Notes: generated by a model from the sequence alone, not told the origin. A stretch of 64,000 nt of DNA from Chenopodium formosanum (GCA_024500155.1 CM044880.1:7440001-7504000); one strand, 5' to 3'; counted from the first letter of the stretch, positions 1 through 12,158 are shown. Made by a program: numbers and translations.

Positions 1-247
1 TGTGTGGTGGTTTTTTTTTTGAATAGGGGTATTTTAGGCATTTCACTTCTCTTCATTTTAAAACATTAACCATGGTTAATATTTGTGTAAAATACTTAAC
101 TAATGTTACCACTAGATTAGTTTTAGAAATTATAGATTACCAAAGATAATTTAATATTTAAGTGTTTACCATTGAGAAAAAAGAAAAGCTGATGAGTACC
201 ATTTAGAATTTCCCAAAAAGTTTTATAAAGGTAATTTAATTACATTT

Positions 248-261
248 AATCACTAATAATT
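248..261. repeat. 5' target-site duplication of the LINE
   Basis: AATCACTAATAATT here is repeated exactly at 3319-3332, directly after the LINE poly(A) tract. The match is 14 bp (the first two A are shared with the tail). This is the signature of target-primed reverse transcription. Confidence 0.85.
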
Positions 262-3200
262 TCAGCTATCCGTAAAAAATGCAGTAAAATTTCAGCTCTT
301 AAAAATGAGGTGGGGGAATGGATTGTCGAGCCCCTCCAAATTCATGATCATATAATGCATCATTTCAAATCACTTTTCACTTCTGAAAATATTCAGCTTC
401 CTTCTCCTCCTATCTCCACTGAAGCTATCTCTTGCTCTGCCATTCCCTCTCTCACCGAACTCACAGAGGCTGTATTCTCCATTGGGCCTTTGAAAGCTCC
501 TGGAGAAGATGGTTTCCACGCCATCTTTTTCCAAAAAATGTGGGACACAATTCATCATGAATGTTTCCAATTAATCTCTTCAATATTCACCTCAAAAGTT
601 GTTCCCCATCACTTAAATAAAACGGTTATTTGTTTAATTCCAAAAATCCAAAATCCCACAAATATTTCAAGCTTTCGCCCTATAAGCCTAGTCAATTGTT
701 GCTACAAGTTTGTGTCAAAAATTTTGGTCAATCGAATCAGATCAGGCCCCATCTTCATTCAATCATCTCCCCGAATCAGAATAGTTTTCTACCCGGACGT
801 GGTACGGAAATAAATTACATTATTGCTTCGGAAATAATCCATTCCATGGGAAAAAAGAAAAAGGGGAGAAAAGGGTTTTTCGCTCTAAAAATTGATCTTG
901 AGAAAGCTTACGATAGATTGGAATGGCCCTTCATTAGACATTGCCTTCTCTATTTCAATTTTTCTATCGAAACGATTGATCTTATCATGAGTTGTATCAC
1001 TACGGTTTCCTCCTCACTCCTTATTAATGGGCGCTTGTCTCAATCCTTTAACCCCTCTAGAGGGTTGAGACAAGGTGACCCCCTCTCTCCCTACCTCTTT
1101 ATTATTTGCATGGAATACCTTTCGAGGCTAATCCATAAAGATTGTACAAACAATCATTGGAGTCCATTCCGATTTAGAGGTGGGAAAACAAGCATTTCTC
1201 ACTTACTATTTGCGGATGATGTCCTTTTATTTGGCCAAACAAATAAGAAAACCCTTCATTCCTTGTCAAAAACTCTTTCTCATTTCTTTGGAATTTCCGG
1301 GCAAAAAATGAATGATCAAAAAAGTTCCATTCTCTTTTCTCCTAACACCCCCCAATCGATGATTGATGAGTTCGAGCAGCAACTTAATATCACTGCCACT
1401 TCGGACTTAGGGAAGTACCTTGGATTTCCACTATCTTCCAAGAAGCCTTCCAAGAGAAACCTGCAGTTGGTGGTTGATAAGCTAGGCTCTAAGCTTGCTG
1501 CGTGGAAGAGTAATACTCTATCCAAAGCTGGAAGACAACTTCTTATTCAATCTTCCCTTCAGTCCATCCCGAGGTACTCCATGCAATGCATTCTATTTCC
1601 CCAGTATATGAACAAGCAACTCGATTCCATCTGCTCAAATTTCCTGTGGGGGAGTAATTCTGAAAAAAGAAAAATAAGTTGGGTTTCGTGGGATAAGGTT
1701 TGCAGGCCTAAAGAGCAAGGTGGGCTGGGCTTTGTGAAGCATGATGAGCTGAATAAAATATCTCTAACAAAATTGTGTTGGTCAGTCTATAATAACAAAG
1801 GCTGGGCAGCTCATTTAATTAGAGAAATATACATTGATTCCAAACGAAATCCCTCTTCATTCGGTAAGGGCTCTTTCATTTGGAAAGGAATAGGAAAAAT
1901 GTGGTCTATTTTCCAATCAAGCATTGTTTGGAATGTTAGGGAGGGGACCAGTATTGACTTGTGGGATGATAGGTGGCTGCTTAATCTTCCTTTAAGGCAC
2001 TTCCTGGTGGGCCCCATCGACCTTCATGCCATTAATCTTCCCCTTTCTGTAATCAAACAAGTCACAAAAAGCCAATTACAAACACTCCTTTCCTTTGAAA
2101 TTTCTGATCATTTATTCGAGCTTATACAATCTGTTTCATTCTCTCAAAGTCCAGACACTCACTTCTCAACCTGGTCCTTCAAGGGCAAATTTGATTCTAA
2201 GAAAGCAAAATTGTTTATTCAAGGAGCTGCTAATCTTCTCTCTCCTGATATGTACTGGAACCTCATTTGGAGAGCAACTACTCTCCCAAAGATAAAGTCA
2301 TTTATGTGGCTATTAGCTTGGGATAAAATAGCCCATAGGAAAAATTTGCACCTTAGAAAGGCAGCCACCTCCCCCAAGTGTTCCTTCTGCCCAGACCAGG
2401 ATGAAGACTGTAATCACATCTTCATTGAATGTGTGAGAGCAAAAGAATTCTGGGAAAAAATTCCTTGTCCATTCACCATTCGGAACAATTTAGGATGGAT
2501 TGATTGGCTCTCTACCAATCTCAGAAATAACAAAATCACCAAATGGTCGATTCCTTGGAATGTCATATTCTGTTTTGCACTTTGGAACATTTGGCTGAGG
2601 CGAAATGCTTGGTCAATCTTAAACACAAACACACCCCTCCCATCTTCAATCAATCAGTGTATTTGGGCTGCTTCAGAATTCTACTTCTCCTTGAGGTCTA
2701 ATTCTGAAAGCCGAAAGCCCATCTCAAGCCACTGGTTTCCTCCTCCCTCCAACTTCTTCAAAATTAATTGTGATGCTTCATTTCTTCCCTCCTCCAAGGA
2801 GGTTGGGTGTGCTGTTGTGTGTAGAGATAATTCGGGTAAATGGATTGAAGGACAAACCTGGAAAGGGTACCTGCCTACAAGTCATGATGCCGAATTAAAA
2901 GCTATTGAACTAGCTCTTATGCTAGTTAAAATAAGAGGATGGATCAATGTGATAATATGCTCAGATGCTAGACAAGCAGTGCTGGAAGTTAACTCCATTG
3001 ATTGTGTATCTAATGCTCCCTCCTTACTAACTCATTGCAGGGACCTCAGAATGGAGCTCCATCAGGATATGCTCTTTGAAAGTAGGAGCAGCAACTGTGT
3101 GGCTGATGAACTAGCTAAAGATGCAAGAGCCAACTTGGAAAGATTGAATGAAATTTGTATTTGGAACCAACCACCTTTTGTTTGTAATGCTACTTATGTG

Positions 3201-3318
3201 AAAGACCTTAACTTTTGTGCTGAGAACTCTCCTCTTTTGACTGGTGATATACCACCAAGTTTGGCCTGTAACTTAACTAGTACTTAATGAATGCATCCTT
3301 ATTGTCAAAAAAAAAAAA
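262..3318 (+). mobile_element. L1-type non-LTR retrotransposon (LINE), 5'-truncated
   Basis: About 3.06 kb lies between two copies of a 14-bp direct repeat and ends in a short poly(A) run (3307-3320). Only the reverse transcriptase, zinc-knuckle and RNase H part of ORF2 is present. The ORF1 protein and the endonuclease are missing, as is usual for incomplete first-strand synthesis. The first ~45 bases hold two copies of ATTTCAGCT (about 259-267 and 289-297), which may be junction filler. The intact target duplication and an almost unbroken ORF argue for a fairly young insertion. Confidence 0.9.
310..3287 (+). pseudogene. LINE ORF2 remnant: reverse transcriptase + zf-RVT + RNase H, one frameshift
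   Basis: Reverse transcriptase of a plant L1-type LINE. The N-terminal part (310 to about 740) carries the KAPGxDGF and FRPISL blocks. The coding frame then changes and runs open to 3287. The second frame holds FALKIDLEKAYD, GLRQGDPLSPYLF and the catalytic FADD (1209-1220). It continues into a zinc-binding RVT domain (CSFCPDQDEDCNHIFIEC, about 2380-2435) and a C-terminal RNase H domain (INCDAS near 2762, an SDARQA block near 2960, NCVADELAKDA near 3090). The frames are separated by a tandem ATCAG ATCAG at 736-745; a single 5-bp duplication explains the shift. There is no endonuclease domain, so the copy cannot move on its own. Confidence 0.9.
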
Positions 3319-3332
3319 AATCACTAATAATT
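3319..3332. repeat. 3' target-site duplication of the LINE
   Basis: Exact 14-bp copy of 248-261, placed immediately after the poly(A) tail. Confidence 0.85.
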
Positions 3333-3574
3333 GATTTTTAGTCATTTAAAATGTGTTTTTTTTTTATTTTTTTTTACTAATAAAGCGTAGATAATTTTTA
3401 TTTGTATTGGGTTATTCTTATGCATATTTGAATTGGTATTCATTTAAGGGGTAACTTTTGATTACTTCAGACTATATCTTATGATGGATGTAAAATAATT
3501 ATTGTGCACCCATTTTTTATTTTTTTTTAAATGTGTTAAAATATATACTCCCTTTGTTTTTTTTTTTTTTTTGG

Positions 3575-4007
3575 ACATTTTGTGAAAAACTACTTTATAA
3601 AACACTTTTTTTTTTGCGAAAAACTGCCTAATTAAAAAATGTTGTAAAAAACTACTATATAAAAGGGTAAATGTTGTAAGAGACTTCCATTAGTTGGAAA
3701 GTTGCCGTTGACTTTCATTTACGGCGTTAACCACATCACATGACTTTTAATTCACCATTTCCCTCCTTTTTTCTTAATTGGCACGTGACATTATCAACGC
3801 TAGAAAATAAAAGTTAACGATGATTTTTCGACCCAGGGTAGTCTCTTACAATATTTATCCTTTTATAAGGTAGTTTCTTACGATATTTTTTTTATTAGGT
3901 ACTCGCAAGTGTTTTATAAGATAGTTTTTCAGGTAGTTTCTTACAATATTTTTTTTATTAGGTACTCGCATATAAAGTGTTTTATAAGATAGTTTTTCAC
4001 AGAATGT
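3575..4007. mobile_element. Short inverted-repeat (MITE-like) DNA element
   Basis: 31-bp arms at 3575-3605 and 3977-4007 are inverted copies with 28/31 identity (left arm starts ACATTTTGTGAAAAACTA). The right half holds a tandem duplication of about 63 bp (roughly 3870-3932 and 3933-3997; both contain TATTAGGTACTCGC). There is no coding capacity. The exact outer ends and target duplication are not clear, so the superfamily is not assigned. Confidence 0.65.
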
Positions 4008-4093
4008 CGTTGTTTTGTTTTAAATGTCCATCTCAAAGACTAATTAAAAGATGTGTAACATAGAAAAAAGCTTCAATTGAAACGTGCAATTAC

Positions 4094-4779
4094 CTTGGTA
4101 CAATGGGAAGCTGGATTCATTCAAACTAGCATAAGAGATGCTCAATGTCCTGAGTGACGTGAGATCACTTACAGAGATATGGCCACTCCCTAAATTGTTG
4201 TAATCCAACTTCAAAACCCGTAGATTCTTCAAAGTGGAGATATTTGTTGAACCTAATCAGAATGACACTAGAATTGTTAATTACTAACATATGCACTACT
4301 TATACAAAACATAATGCTATATTATAAACTTTCTCTTTATATATTGCAATGCAAAAAGAACCAGAAGATCTGATAATACCGTGATCCTCTACCAAGCCGT
4401 TGATGTTAATCCACGACAAGTCGAGATATATGAGTTGGCTGAAAGGTCGGAATAATGTCACATTGAATAGCCATGGCTTTTTCATTGCATCTTCATCATC
4501 TCTCCACACCGTCGAGTTGAGGAGTAGCTTGGTAACACGTCCAGTGGACACATTGCAACGAACCATAGACCATTTGCAACAATTAATCTCTCCGCGGTCG
4601 GACCATGGATCTGTCGAATAATATGAATTCATATATGCCTCAAGTTCAAGTAAAGCAAGGCGCTCTTCTTCTAAACAACAATCAACTTTACCAAATTGAT
4701 GAAATAGAAAGGGTGTTAACAATAGTAGTAACCATATCAGGTATTTTTCTACTAATAATTGCCACTTAAGCATCATCAT
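4094..4779 (-). pseudogene. Leucine-rich-repeat receptor-like protein, 5' fragment (two exons)
   Basis: Exon 1 is 4380-4779 and exon 2 is 4094-4252; both follow GT-AG rules with phase-1 junctions. The product starts with a hydrophobic signal peptide (LIWLLLLLTPFLF, about residues 14-26). An LRRNT_2 cap follows, with a CC pair, EERLALLELEAY and the CCKW...VRC pair (residues about 35-78). Leucine-rich repeats then begin (LIYLDLSWININGL; NLRVLKLDYNNLGSG; SLRTLSISYASLNES). This is the layout of plant receptor-like proteins, which recognise ligands outside the cell. A further donor (AAG|GTAATT) follows exon 2, but no later LRR exon lies between it and the LINE. Only about 186 residues remain of a protein usually above 700. 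I call it a truncated relic; it could be transcribed but would lack a membrane anchor. Confidence 0.75.
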
Positions 4780-4840
4780 TAATTCTAAAACAGAGAATTA
4801 AGTGCATTAACTCTTTATTTATAACTTGTGAAAGATATGC

Positions 4841-4849
4841 CTTTATATA
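4841..4849 (-). promoter_or_regulatory. Putative TATA box of the receptor-like protein relic
   Basis: TATATAAAG on the minus strand, about 65 bp before the ATG at 4779. A second TATAAATA lies closer, at 4816-4823. Confidence 0.4.
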
Positions 4850-7800
4850 CAGGGATCTCCAAGCTAAGCGCCAATGGCTCGATGCCAATAACGCAATAAT
4901 CATTTTGTTTTTACTCCCGATTTTTTTTAACCCATTAGCGTGTTTTAATAAGTGTGGAATACAATAGTGTGATAAAGACTTCAGCTCAAAATAAAAATTT
5001 AAAAAAAAAAATGAAAATCCCTGTTATTTGCTCAAAGTGTCACACCTAGTACGTTTCATTGATAAATATTAATAAATGTTTTTTTTTTTTTTTTTGACTG
5101 GTAATTACTAAATGTGTATAGTCACATAATGTTTTGTTTGATTTGCATCGACCAGGGATTAAAAAATTTCGTAATTATATTTGTGGTTAAACTTTTGCAT
5201 TGATGTTTAAAAAAAAAAGTTGTGTATTTGACACCAGTAATGATAATATTTTTGTAACTGTTTAGTTAGAATATATATTGGGATCAAATTATTTAATTTA
5301 AAGTTACAACAACTCAACAAGCTTAACTTGTTAGCACTTATAGAATGATAATTGTGTTCAATTAGAAGTAATGGTTGATGCTGGTGGTTGTTAATTACAG
5401 CAGGAAATGTCCTCCGTAAGTGTATCACCATCAAAAAAATTTTGTGGTGGGACCTCTTCTCCAGATGCAAAAGATAGTGATGAAATTAAGAGAGAATAAA
5501 ACAAATTGAGAGGAGAGAGGTTAAATTTCAGAAAATTTGACGTAGGAAGATGAGAAATTGATTGCAATTGAATAGGGAAGGTGAGAAAATGAAGAGAGAG
5601 AGGAAATTGGGTTTTTACCTTTTAATTTGGACGGAGATGAAAACTAGTGAGGCCCACAACAATTTTCAATTCCGTCACCGAAATTAGGTTGTGATGGTAA
5701 AATCTAACTTTTTTTTTTTTTTTTATGAGGTGGTAAAATAAAACTTTTGATTGTGACGGTGGTAAAAGCAATTTTTTGATTTTTATCAGGTGGTAAAAGT
5801 CAAAATAACCTTAAAATTATTAGAAAAGAGAAACCTAACAAATGAGGTGAATGGAAATGACGAGACCGATGCATACAAATTAATCGTGATTATAGACCAT
5901 TATTGTCAGCAGCAATACTCCGATGTTCGAACATCAATGGCCAGCTCCTAAATATCAATTCAGTAAAATTTAATGAAGCCAAGAAATATTTGGTGAGTTT
6001 TTAGTTTATTTGCATTTGGGTCTTTAGATTTATGAAGAGAGAAAGGCTTAGAATATAATATCAGTTTTCAAAATTAATTGCTATGGTAACCGATAACAAC
6101 AACTCAACAAGTGAAATTATCTGAAAATGGATTACAGCAACTTATTGGTGCTTAAATTATTTAAACACTCAATAACCTTTACCTTCTCTCTTATTGGTGC
6201 TTAGATTATTTAATAAACTTAATCATTTAATTTTTTTTAATTATAACTCAAGATACATGTTTAGAGACGATAAAATAAAATAAATAAATAAAATACAATG
6301 TGAAATTAGTTTACGTTAGAATCTTTATCATCGTTCAGTCATAAAAATGAATAAGACATGAAAACTTATTTTCCAATATTCTCACCGAACAAAACAAATT
6401 AAGAACAGGCATAGTCACACAAATAACCATTGTCGTCAGCCATATAATTTATAGCCCTGTCTACACGATAAGCTGAAAAAGACGTACGGAGTATTACATA
6501 AATTTGACCAATTTAACCATAATTTCTAACCCGTAAAACAAGGTTTTGTCCCAAAACACATTTTAAATTGAGAACCTAGGAAATTTTAAGCCTCAAATAA
6601 TAACTTGCGTAGGAGTAGAAAATTCAACTGTTTTTCCTAATTAAGTTGTGATAAGTTGTACCCATCTAGCTAAGTACCAAAAGCCTTTGGTACGTACAAA
6701 ATAATTAAAGCCCCTAAATAATTTTTATGGCTACCAAAAACCTATTTCACTAGACTTTGACTAGTCAAGTCAATGCATTACGTAGGGAAGGGACCAACTT
6801 ATAAGTCATGTAATAATATTATTTAAAAAAAAAAAATGTCCGATTGGGATTGATGTAATTGATAATTACGAAACATACGCTCATAGTATCTAAGTTAGAA
6901 TGTGTGGTTACAGTTGCAAATGGTCCATCCAAGATTACAAGGAGAAATTACGAATTTATTACCCTGATTACCATGATAAATTGGAGCGTCCTCTAAACTA
7001 AGCTCCCCAACACCTTAGTGGTTGCTACTCCATACATGATAGCCTAATGTCATTTTAGCTTGAATATATAATGTGGCATTACCGCATTAGCATGTCTAGC
7101 TACAAAGGCTTGTGACCCGCTACTGGAGATGCTGACCAAACATAAGAAATCTTGTTAATTAGACCAAATATGAGAAAACCTTTTCATGATGAAATTAAAC
7201 TACAAAATACAATTATTACATTCAAGTAATCAAGTCAACTAATGAATCCAGTACAATAAAGTAAAGGACAAAGTCACAAAAGTCATGCTCAAAGTTCATT
7301 ACATGATGTTTCTAATTTCTAACCCCTAAAACAATTTCAATATTTTTATTAAAAAAAAAACAAACAATTTCAATATTTGTGTGGTATAAATTTTTTGTGC
7401 ATTTATTGTATGGTAAAGATCATACACAAACAACTTATACTACACAAATACTTAAATTGATTTTAGTATATATTGACCTGACCCACTTGACCGGCTGGTC
7501 CCGCCCCCATCAATTACGTACTAACGATAATATTATTTTTTTCTTGCAATAACTAATTTATTTATATATCGTAAATAATACTCTCCTATGTTATAAATAA
7601 TAAGAATCAGAAGTATTATAAAACAATAGGTAGTCATTACTTCATTTATAGATTATCTATTGTTTGGCCTATTTTCTACAGTTTATCTTGATTTTTTAAA
7701 GTTACCAATTATCCTATCCTGCGTTAGTTTAATTTAAGATTCATCTTGGTGTTCTGTATTTGGTATAATGTATTTCGTTAATGCTATTAGCTGAAAGGAT

Positions 7801-7920
7801 AAGTTTGGTAAAAAAAAGTGGTGTGCATTTTATTGACGATTATATTTTATATACTTATTAAATCCATTGATCATTTTTTTAATTAAAATAGGGTTGCCTT
7901 TTTTTTGTTGTTGTTATTGT
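4850..7920. other. Intergenic, no gene seen
   Basis: AT-rich sequence with homopolymer runs (poly-T near 5080 and 5711). Short open frames here, including one of 87 codons at 5207-5470 minus, show no recognisable domain or codon signal. Copies of TACGGAGTA (6485-6493) occur. Confidence 0.6.
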
Positions 7921-7924
7921 AAAT

Positions 7925-8100
7925 TGGTAGGGGGGATGGGAGGGGGGACTGGGGGAGGTTTTGAGGGTTATGTTAGGGGAGGGGGCATTTTACGGGGTGT
8001 GGGAATGGGGGGTTTTTGAGGGTGGGGGAGCTGACGTTTTTCGGAGATGGAGAAGGGTGGGGGCCGCGTTCCGGCGGGGGAAGAGGAGGGGTGGGAGTAT
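7925..8100 (+). repeat. G-rich block with many G runs
   Basis: An abrupt G-rich stretch (repeated runs of 4-6 G separated by 1-10 bases) in AT-rich surroundings. It could form G-quadruplexes on the plus strand. The 68-codon frame through it is composition-driven, not a gene. Confidence 0.6.
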
Positions 8101-8199
8101 TAGAGTTGATATTGAGGTATTATATATAGTTGATAATGGTGTATTGGTGTTCGAAAACTATTCCTAAATTTGCAAACAGAATTAATCTGGCTAGTGGAC

Positions 8200-8660
8200 A
8201 GTGGTGTACCGGATAGTGCTGACACCGTTACGGATGGGTTATTCAAATACATTACATTGTTAACCATCCATTTTTAACATATCAGTTTAACATCCATACC
8301 GGCCCTTTTCTCGGTCACGTGGAGAGCTGCTTTCAACCACCTAGGCACCTGGTGCCCACAAAGTCAACCTGCCACCTATGTCGATAGGTGGCACCAGCTT
8401 GATTATCTTCCTATAAATACCAAGCATATTTCATTATTAAGGGACAATCTTCTCTCTCTCTCTCTCAACACTTTCTTGCCCTTTCATTTGTTCTTCTCGT
8501 CAGATTGCTAACTTTAGCATCATAGCGGTTATCCCCGGGTAATTCCCCGAGTTAGCTAATTTGTGCTGACTGTGCAGGTTCTTAATTGGACTTTAAACCA
8601 TTACAAACCCCAGGACTCACAGTACCGGAGCTTACCTGGAACGAGTGCAAAACGTACATT
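8200..8660 (+). other. LTR-like promoter patch (possible retrotransposon LTR remnant)
   Basis: The patch is less AT-rich than its flanks. It contains a CACGTG G-box (8315-8320), a TATAAATA at about 8413-8420, a CT microsatellite 30-50 bp downstream (about 8450-8467) and a C/G-balanced leader. This order resembles the U3-R-U5 of an LTR. No gag/pol, primer-binding site or flanking duplication was found, so the call is tentative. Confidence 0.3.
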
Positions 8661-10100
8661 TTAGCTCTTATCATAGAATGACATTGAGGTTTAAGGCTAA
8701 TGCTGCAGATCTTGATTGTTATATTTATATGTGTACAATTGGAGGTGATAAAGAATGTTACAATTGCACCATAAGTCCATAATTAATGATCGGAACAACT
8801 TTTAAAGACGACCTTACAACTTTATAAGCCCTATCCAATGGACCAATTGGGCTTTAATACTTTGGGCTTTATGAAAAGATTAATATGTGACAACTGACAT
8901 GGGCTTGCTTTCGTCAGCTGTGTAACGAGAAGCAACATATATATGCCCGTGGGCCAATGTTGCTTACATGTAAACGTGTTGTATTTTTATATTATTTGAG
9001 AGAAAATACGTCAAATAACTCCTTCGGTTTCTATTTTCTTGTTCTATAATTTATATTGGATTGCCTCTAAAAACACAAAAATTAGTCGTTATATGTTTGT
9101 TCTATAATTTATTTTGGATTGCCTCTTCAAAAATAAAAACTACTCCGTACTTCAATTACTTATGTATTATGGAGTAACATATTTCCTCTAGTTACCTAAT
9201 TGCATACATTAATGAAATCATGAGAGTGAAAACAACAAAGAGACTTCAATTCACTAGCAGAATTTTGGTTCAAATATTAATAAAGCACATTTTACCTACG
9301 GGATGAAGTATTACATACTAAGTCATCATAATAAAGAAAAAAGTTGGAAGCAATAGATTATTTTAATTGCATAAAAATAATAGATTATTTAAAATTATGA
9401 AATTATTTTTTTTGGTAACACAAAAAATAGAATGTTGAAAATCAAAAGTGAAAGAATGAACATAAAGAGCTCAAAAATCATAAAAGCAGTAATGATTCAA
9501 TAAAAAATAAAAAAATTACAACAATATTGAGTTACTTGTTTCAAAATGGGGAAAAAAATGTGAACATTTTATTTTATATCTTCTTGGTAAGGAATAAGGA
9601 TCATATATAAATATGCATTTGTTAAGTTTATTTGTTTTGTCAATGCCTATGATGGGTAAGTTCATATAACTATTTGAAATCATGTACATGTGTTTCATAC
9701 ACAAGACACTTTAGTGGAATAACAAGTAGATGACTTCAAATGATGACAATGGATCATGCTAATATAGAATCTACTTGAAGCGGCACTACCCAAAACAAAG
9801 CTTGACGTGAAACGTGATGAACCTATGCAATCTTAATCTAAAATGAGTATGATAGTAAGTGGACTTGGACCAACTCTAAGACTATATAAAGTTCATCTTG
9901 TTTAAGTTAATACTTGTATCAACTTTTTTTTTGAAATAATTAGGTCAGATCTTTTTTTTTTTTTTTTTTTTTTTTTTAATTATTATTATTTTTTTTTGAA
10001 TATTTTTTTTCATAACTTATAAAATTATGAAAATTTCATAGTTAAAAATTACACATTAATACAAATACAATGACAGTCTCATTCGATGTTATTTTTTAAC
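8661..10100. other. Intergenic, no gene seen
   Basis: AT-rich, with a long poly-T tract at about 9951-9977. Short open frames show no known domain. Confidence 0.55.
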
Positions 10101-10121
10101 AGCAACTTTTTGGTGCAGTAG

Positions 10122-10670
10122 GCCACACCATGCGACAAGGGTTACCCGAGTTTTTTTTGTTAGGGGTTACTTGATTTTTACAGCCAGAGGTTACTTGAGT
10201 TACTCGGTCAGGGGTCATTTGAGGGGTTCGGATAGGGGTTACTCGAGGGGTTCACTCAGTTAAGGGTTACTCAGTCAAGGGTTACTTGAGTTTCTCAGTC
10301 AGGTTTTACTCGAGTTTCTCGGTCAGGCCACATACAAAAATTGTGATGCGAGTAACCCCTGACCGAGAAACTCAAGTAACCTCGACAACTCGAGTAACCC
10401 CTGGCCGAGACACTTAAGTAAGTAACCCCGACAACTCGAGTAACCCATGACCGAAAAACTCGAGTACGTAACCCCGACAACTCGAGTAACCCCTGATCGA
10501 AAAACTTGAGTAACCCCTGACCAAGAAACTCAAGTGACCCAGAAACTCGAGTAACCTTTGACCGAGAAACTCAAGTAATCGCAGAAAATCCAAGTAACCA
10601 CTGACCGAGAAACTCAAGTAACCCCTGACACAGAAACTCAAGTAACCCTTGTCGTACGATATAACATGCC
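10122..10670. repeat. Inverted minisatellite: two opposed arrays of a ~24-bp unit
   Basis: From 10135 to about 10327 the unit reads roughly GGTCAGGGGTTACTCGAGTT. From about 10345 to 10650 its reverse complement repeats (AACTCGAGTAACCCCTGACC and variants). The two ends match as inverted copies around GCGACAAGGGTTAC (about 10132-10145) and CTTGTCGTACG (10647-10657). The whole block can fold as a long imperfect hairpin with a short spacer near 10330-10345. Open frames through it are repeat-driven. Confidence 0.75.
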
Positions 10671-10864
10671 GCAAATAAAAATTTGTGATTTTTTTATAAT
10701 TATTTTACGGATTTGTATATAAATTTGGTTTAAATTTGCTCTCAGATCATGTAAATTGAACATAGCCTAAATCCCAACCGTTTGATGGATTGTACGTGTT
10801 TCAGTGCTAGGTTTTTATTTTTTATTTATTCTTTTTTTTTTTTGGGGGGGGGGGGGGTGGTGGA

Positions 10865-11130
10865 TGGAGAATCTTGCATAGTTGCATATACGAAATACAA
10901 ATTTAATTTTAGTTTATGGGGTTTGGAGTTTGCTATTCGTAAAGGTTATTTGAAAATCCGGATTTATACAGATTGTGCTGCCCTCCTTGCTCTTCTTCTT
11001 CCTTCTGTTGGTGGCTCATTCAGGAGTTGCGGGCTTTAGTTCAGTCTCTTTTAGTTTGCCAGGTTCAAAAGGTTACTCGTTTGTGGGTCAATCCTGCTCA
11101 CTGGTTGGTTGGTTGTGCCCGGCGTCGTCA
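10865..11130 (+). pseudogene. LINE RNase H fragment
   Basis: The translation contains GLEFAIRKGYLKIRIYTDC followed, after a frame change, by VTRLWVNPAHWLVGCARRR. This resembles the helix, the catalytic Asp strand and the C-terminal AHxLA helix of plant LINE RNase H domains. It is preceded by a run of about 15 G (10845-10858) and followed by an (AT)n/T-rich tail. Degenerate and short; family-level call only. Confidence 0.5.
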
Positions 11131-11940
11131 GTATTTTTTTTGGGGTTGACAGTTGTTGTTTGGTTGTTGTTCCTTTTATTTGATAGCTCTTTTGTCAAAT
11201 ATATATATATATATAAATTTTGATCAAAATGGCAATTTTGTCTAGGTGACGATAAAGCATGTGGCCCATTACCATCTTTAGCTATGATTTACTCATCAAA
11301 TACTGGTTTGTACTCGTCTAAAATGCATTCCTACACACACTTATTTATACTTCTATTTTCGTATTAGTAATTGATAAAACAAAACCTTATCCAAAATTTT
11401 TGTCATTCTCAATCATCAATTTATCATAATGATTATATCCTCAAATAAATGTGAATGTGATGTATAGTGCATATACTCGATTGATTAGATGTACCACTTT
11501 TACCCAAAGTGAAATTCTTGACTACTATACATTTGACAAGTAATAGTAAAAGCAAAATTGGAAATTAAATCCTACTTTAGAAGCATAATTAGTACTCAAA
11601 CTCTTTGTAGTCGACAAAATAGACAAATATACCCAAGATTCGAATAATAATACTAGTGTTGGAAATAAGGTGGGAAAAGGCATGCTAATATACAATTGTT
11701 TACATAGAGACTTGAAAAATCATCTAGATGGCCGCCAATTCATCAAATGTTCGTCGACTTGTACGTGAATGTCATAGTAGTCAACTATTTTTTTATAATT
11801 TTTTTTGGTAATTTAGATCAACAAGTAGCTAGATTTAGCATTTGATTAAGAAAAATAATGAACCCAATCTAGTTTAATAGGGTGAGATATTTTTGCTACC
11901 AATTTATTATAGGCCTTATTTGACAATAAAATTTATACTC
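11131..11940. other. Intergenic, no gene seen
   Basis: AT-rich sequence with an (AT)n tract near 11200-11214. No domain, RNA gene or clear repeat was recognised. Confidence 0.5.
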
Positions 11941-11946
11941 TAAGGG

Positions 11947-12158
11947 CTTGTTCATATTTACTGAACCGAAATGAGTTGAACTGAACTGAACTGAACTGAT
12001 TGAAATTGAATTGAACTGAACTAAACTGATTGAAGTTGAACTGAACTGAACTAAGCTGAAATGAATATTTCATGAGAGAGGAAAAATAGGAGCTGAACTG
12101 AACTGATTGGAGCTGAACTGAACTGAACTGAAATTAAGTTGAAGTGAACAGGCCCTTA
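11947..12158. mobile_element. GAACTGAACT-type MITE, copy 1
   Basis: Starts GGGCTTGTTC and ends GAACAGGCCC, with an interior made largely of GAACTGAACT repeats. It abuts a second, oppositely oriented relative that begins at once with TTAGGGCCTGTTCTC. Confidence 0.65.

Noticed and set aside
5207..5470. 87-codon frame on the minus strand
   Set aside because: No motif, no splice partner and composition like its AT-rich surroundings.
10295..10674. Two minus-strand frames rich in SxRGYSS repeats
   Set aside because: Reading frames through the minisatellite; repeat unit length divisible by three keeps them open.
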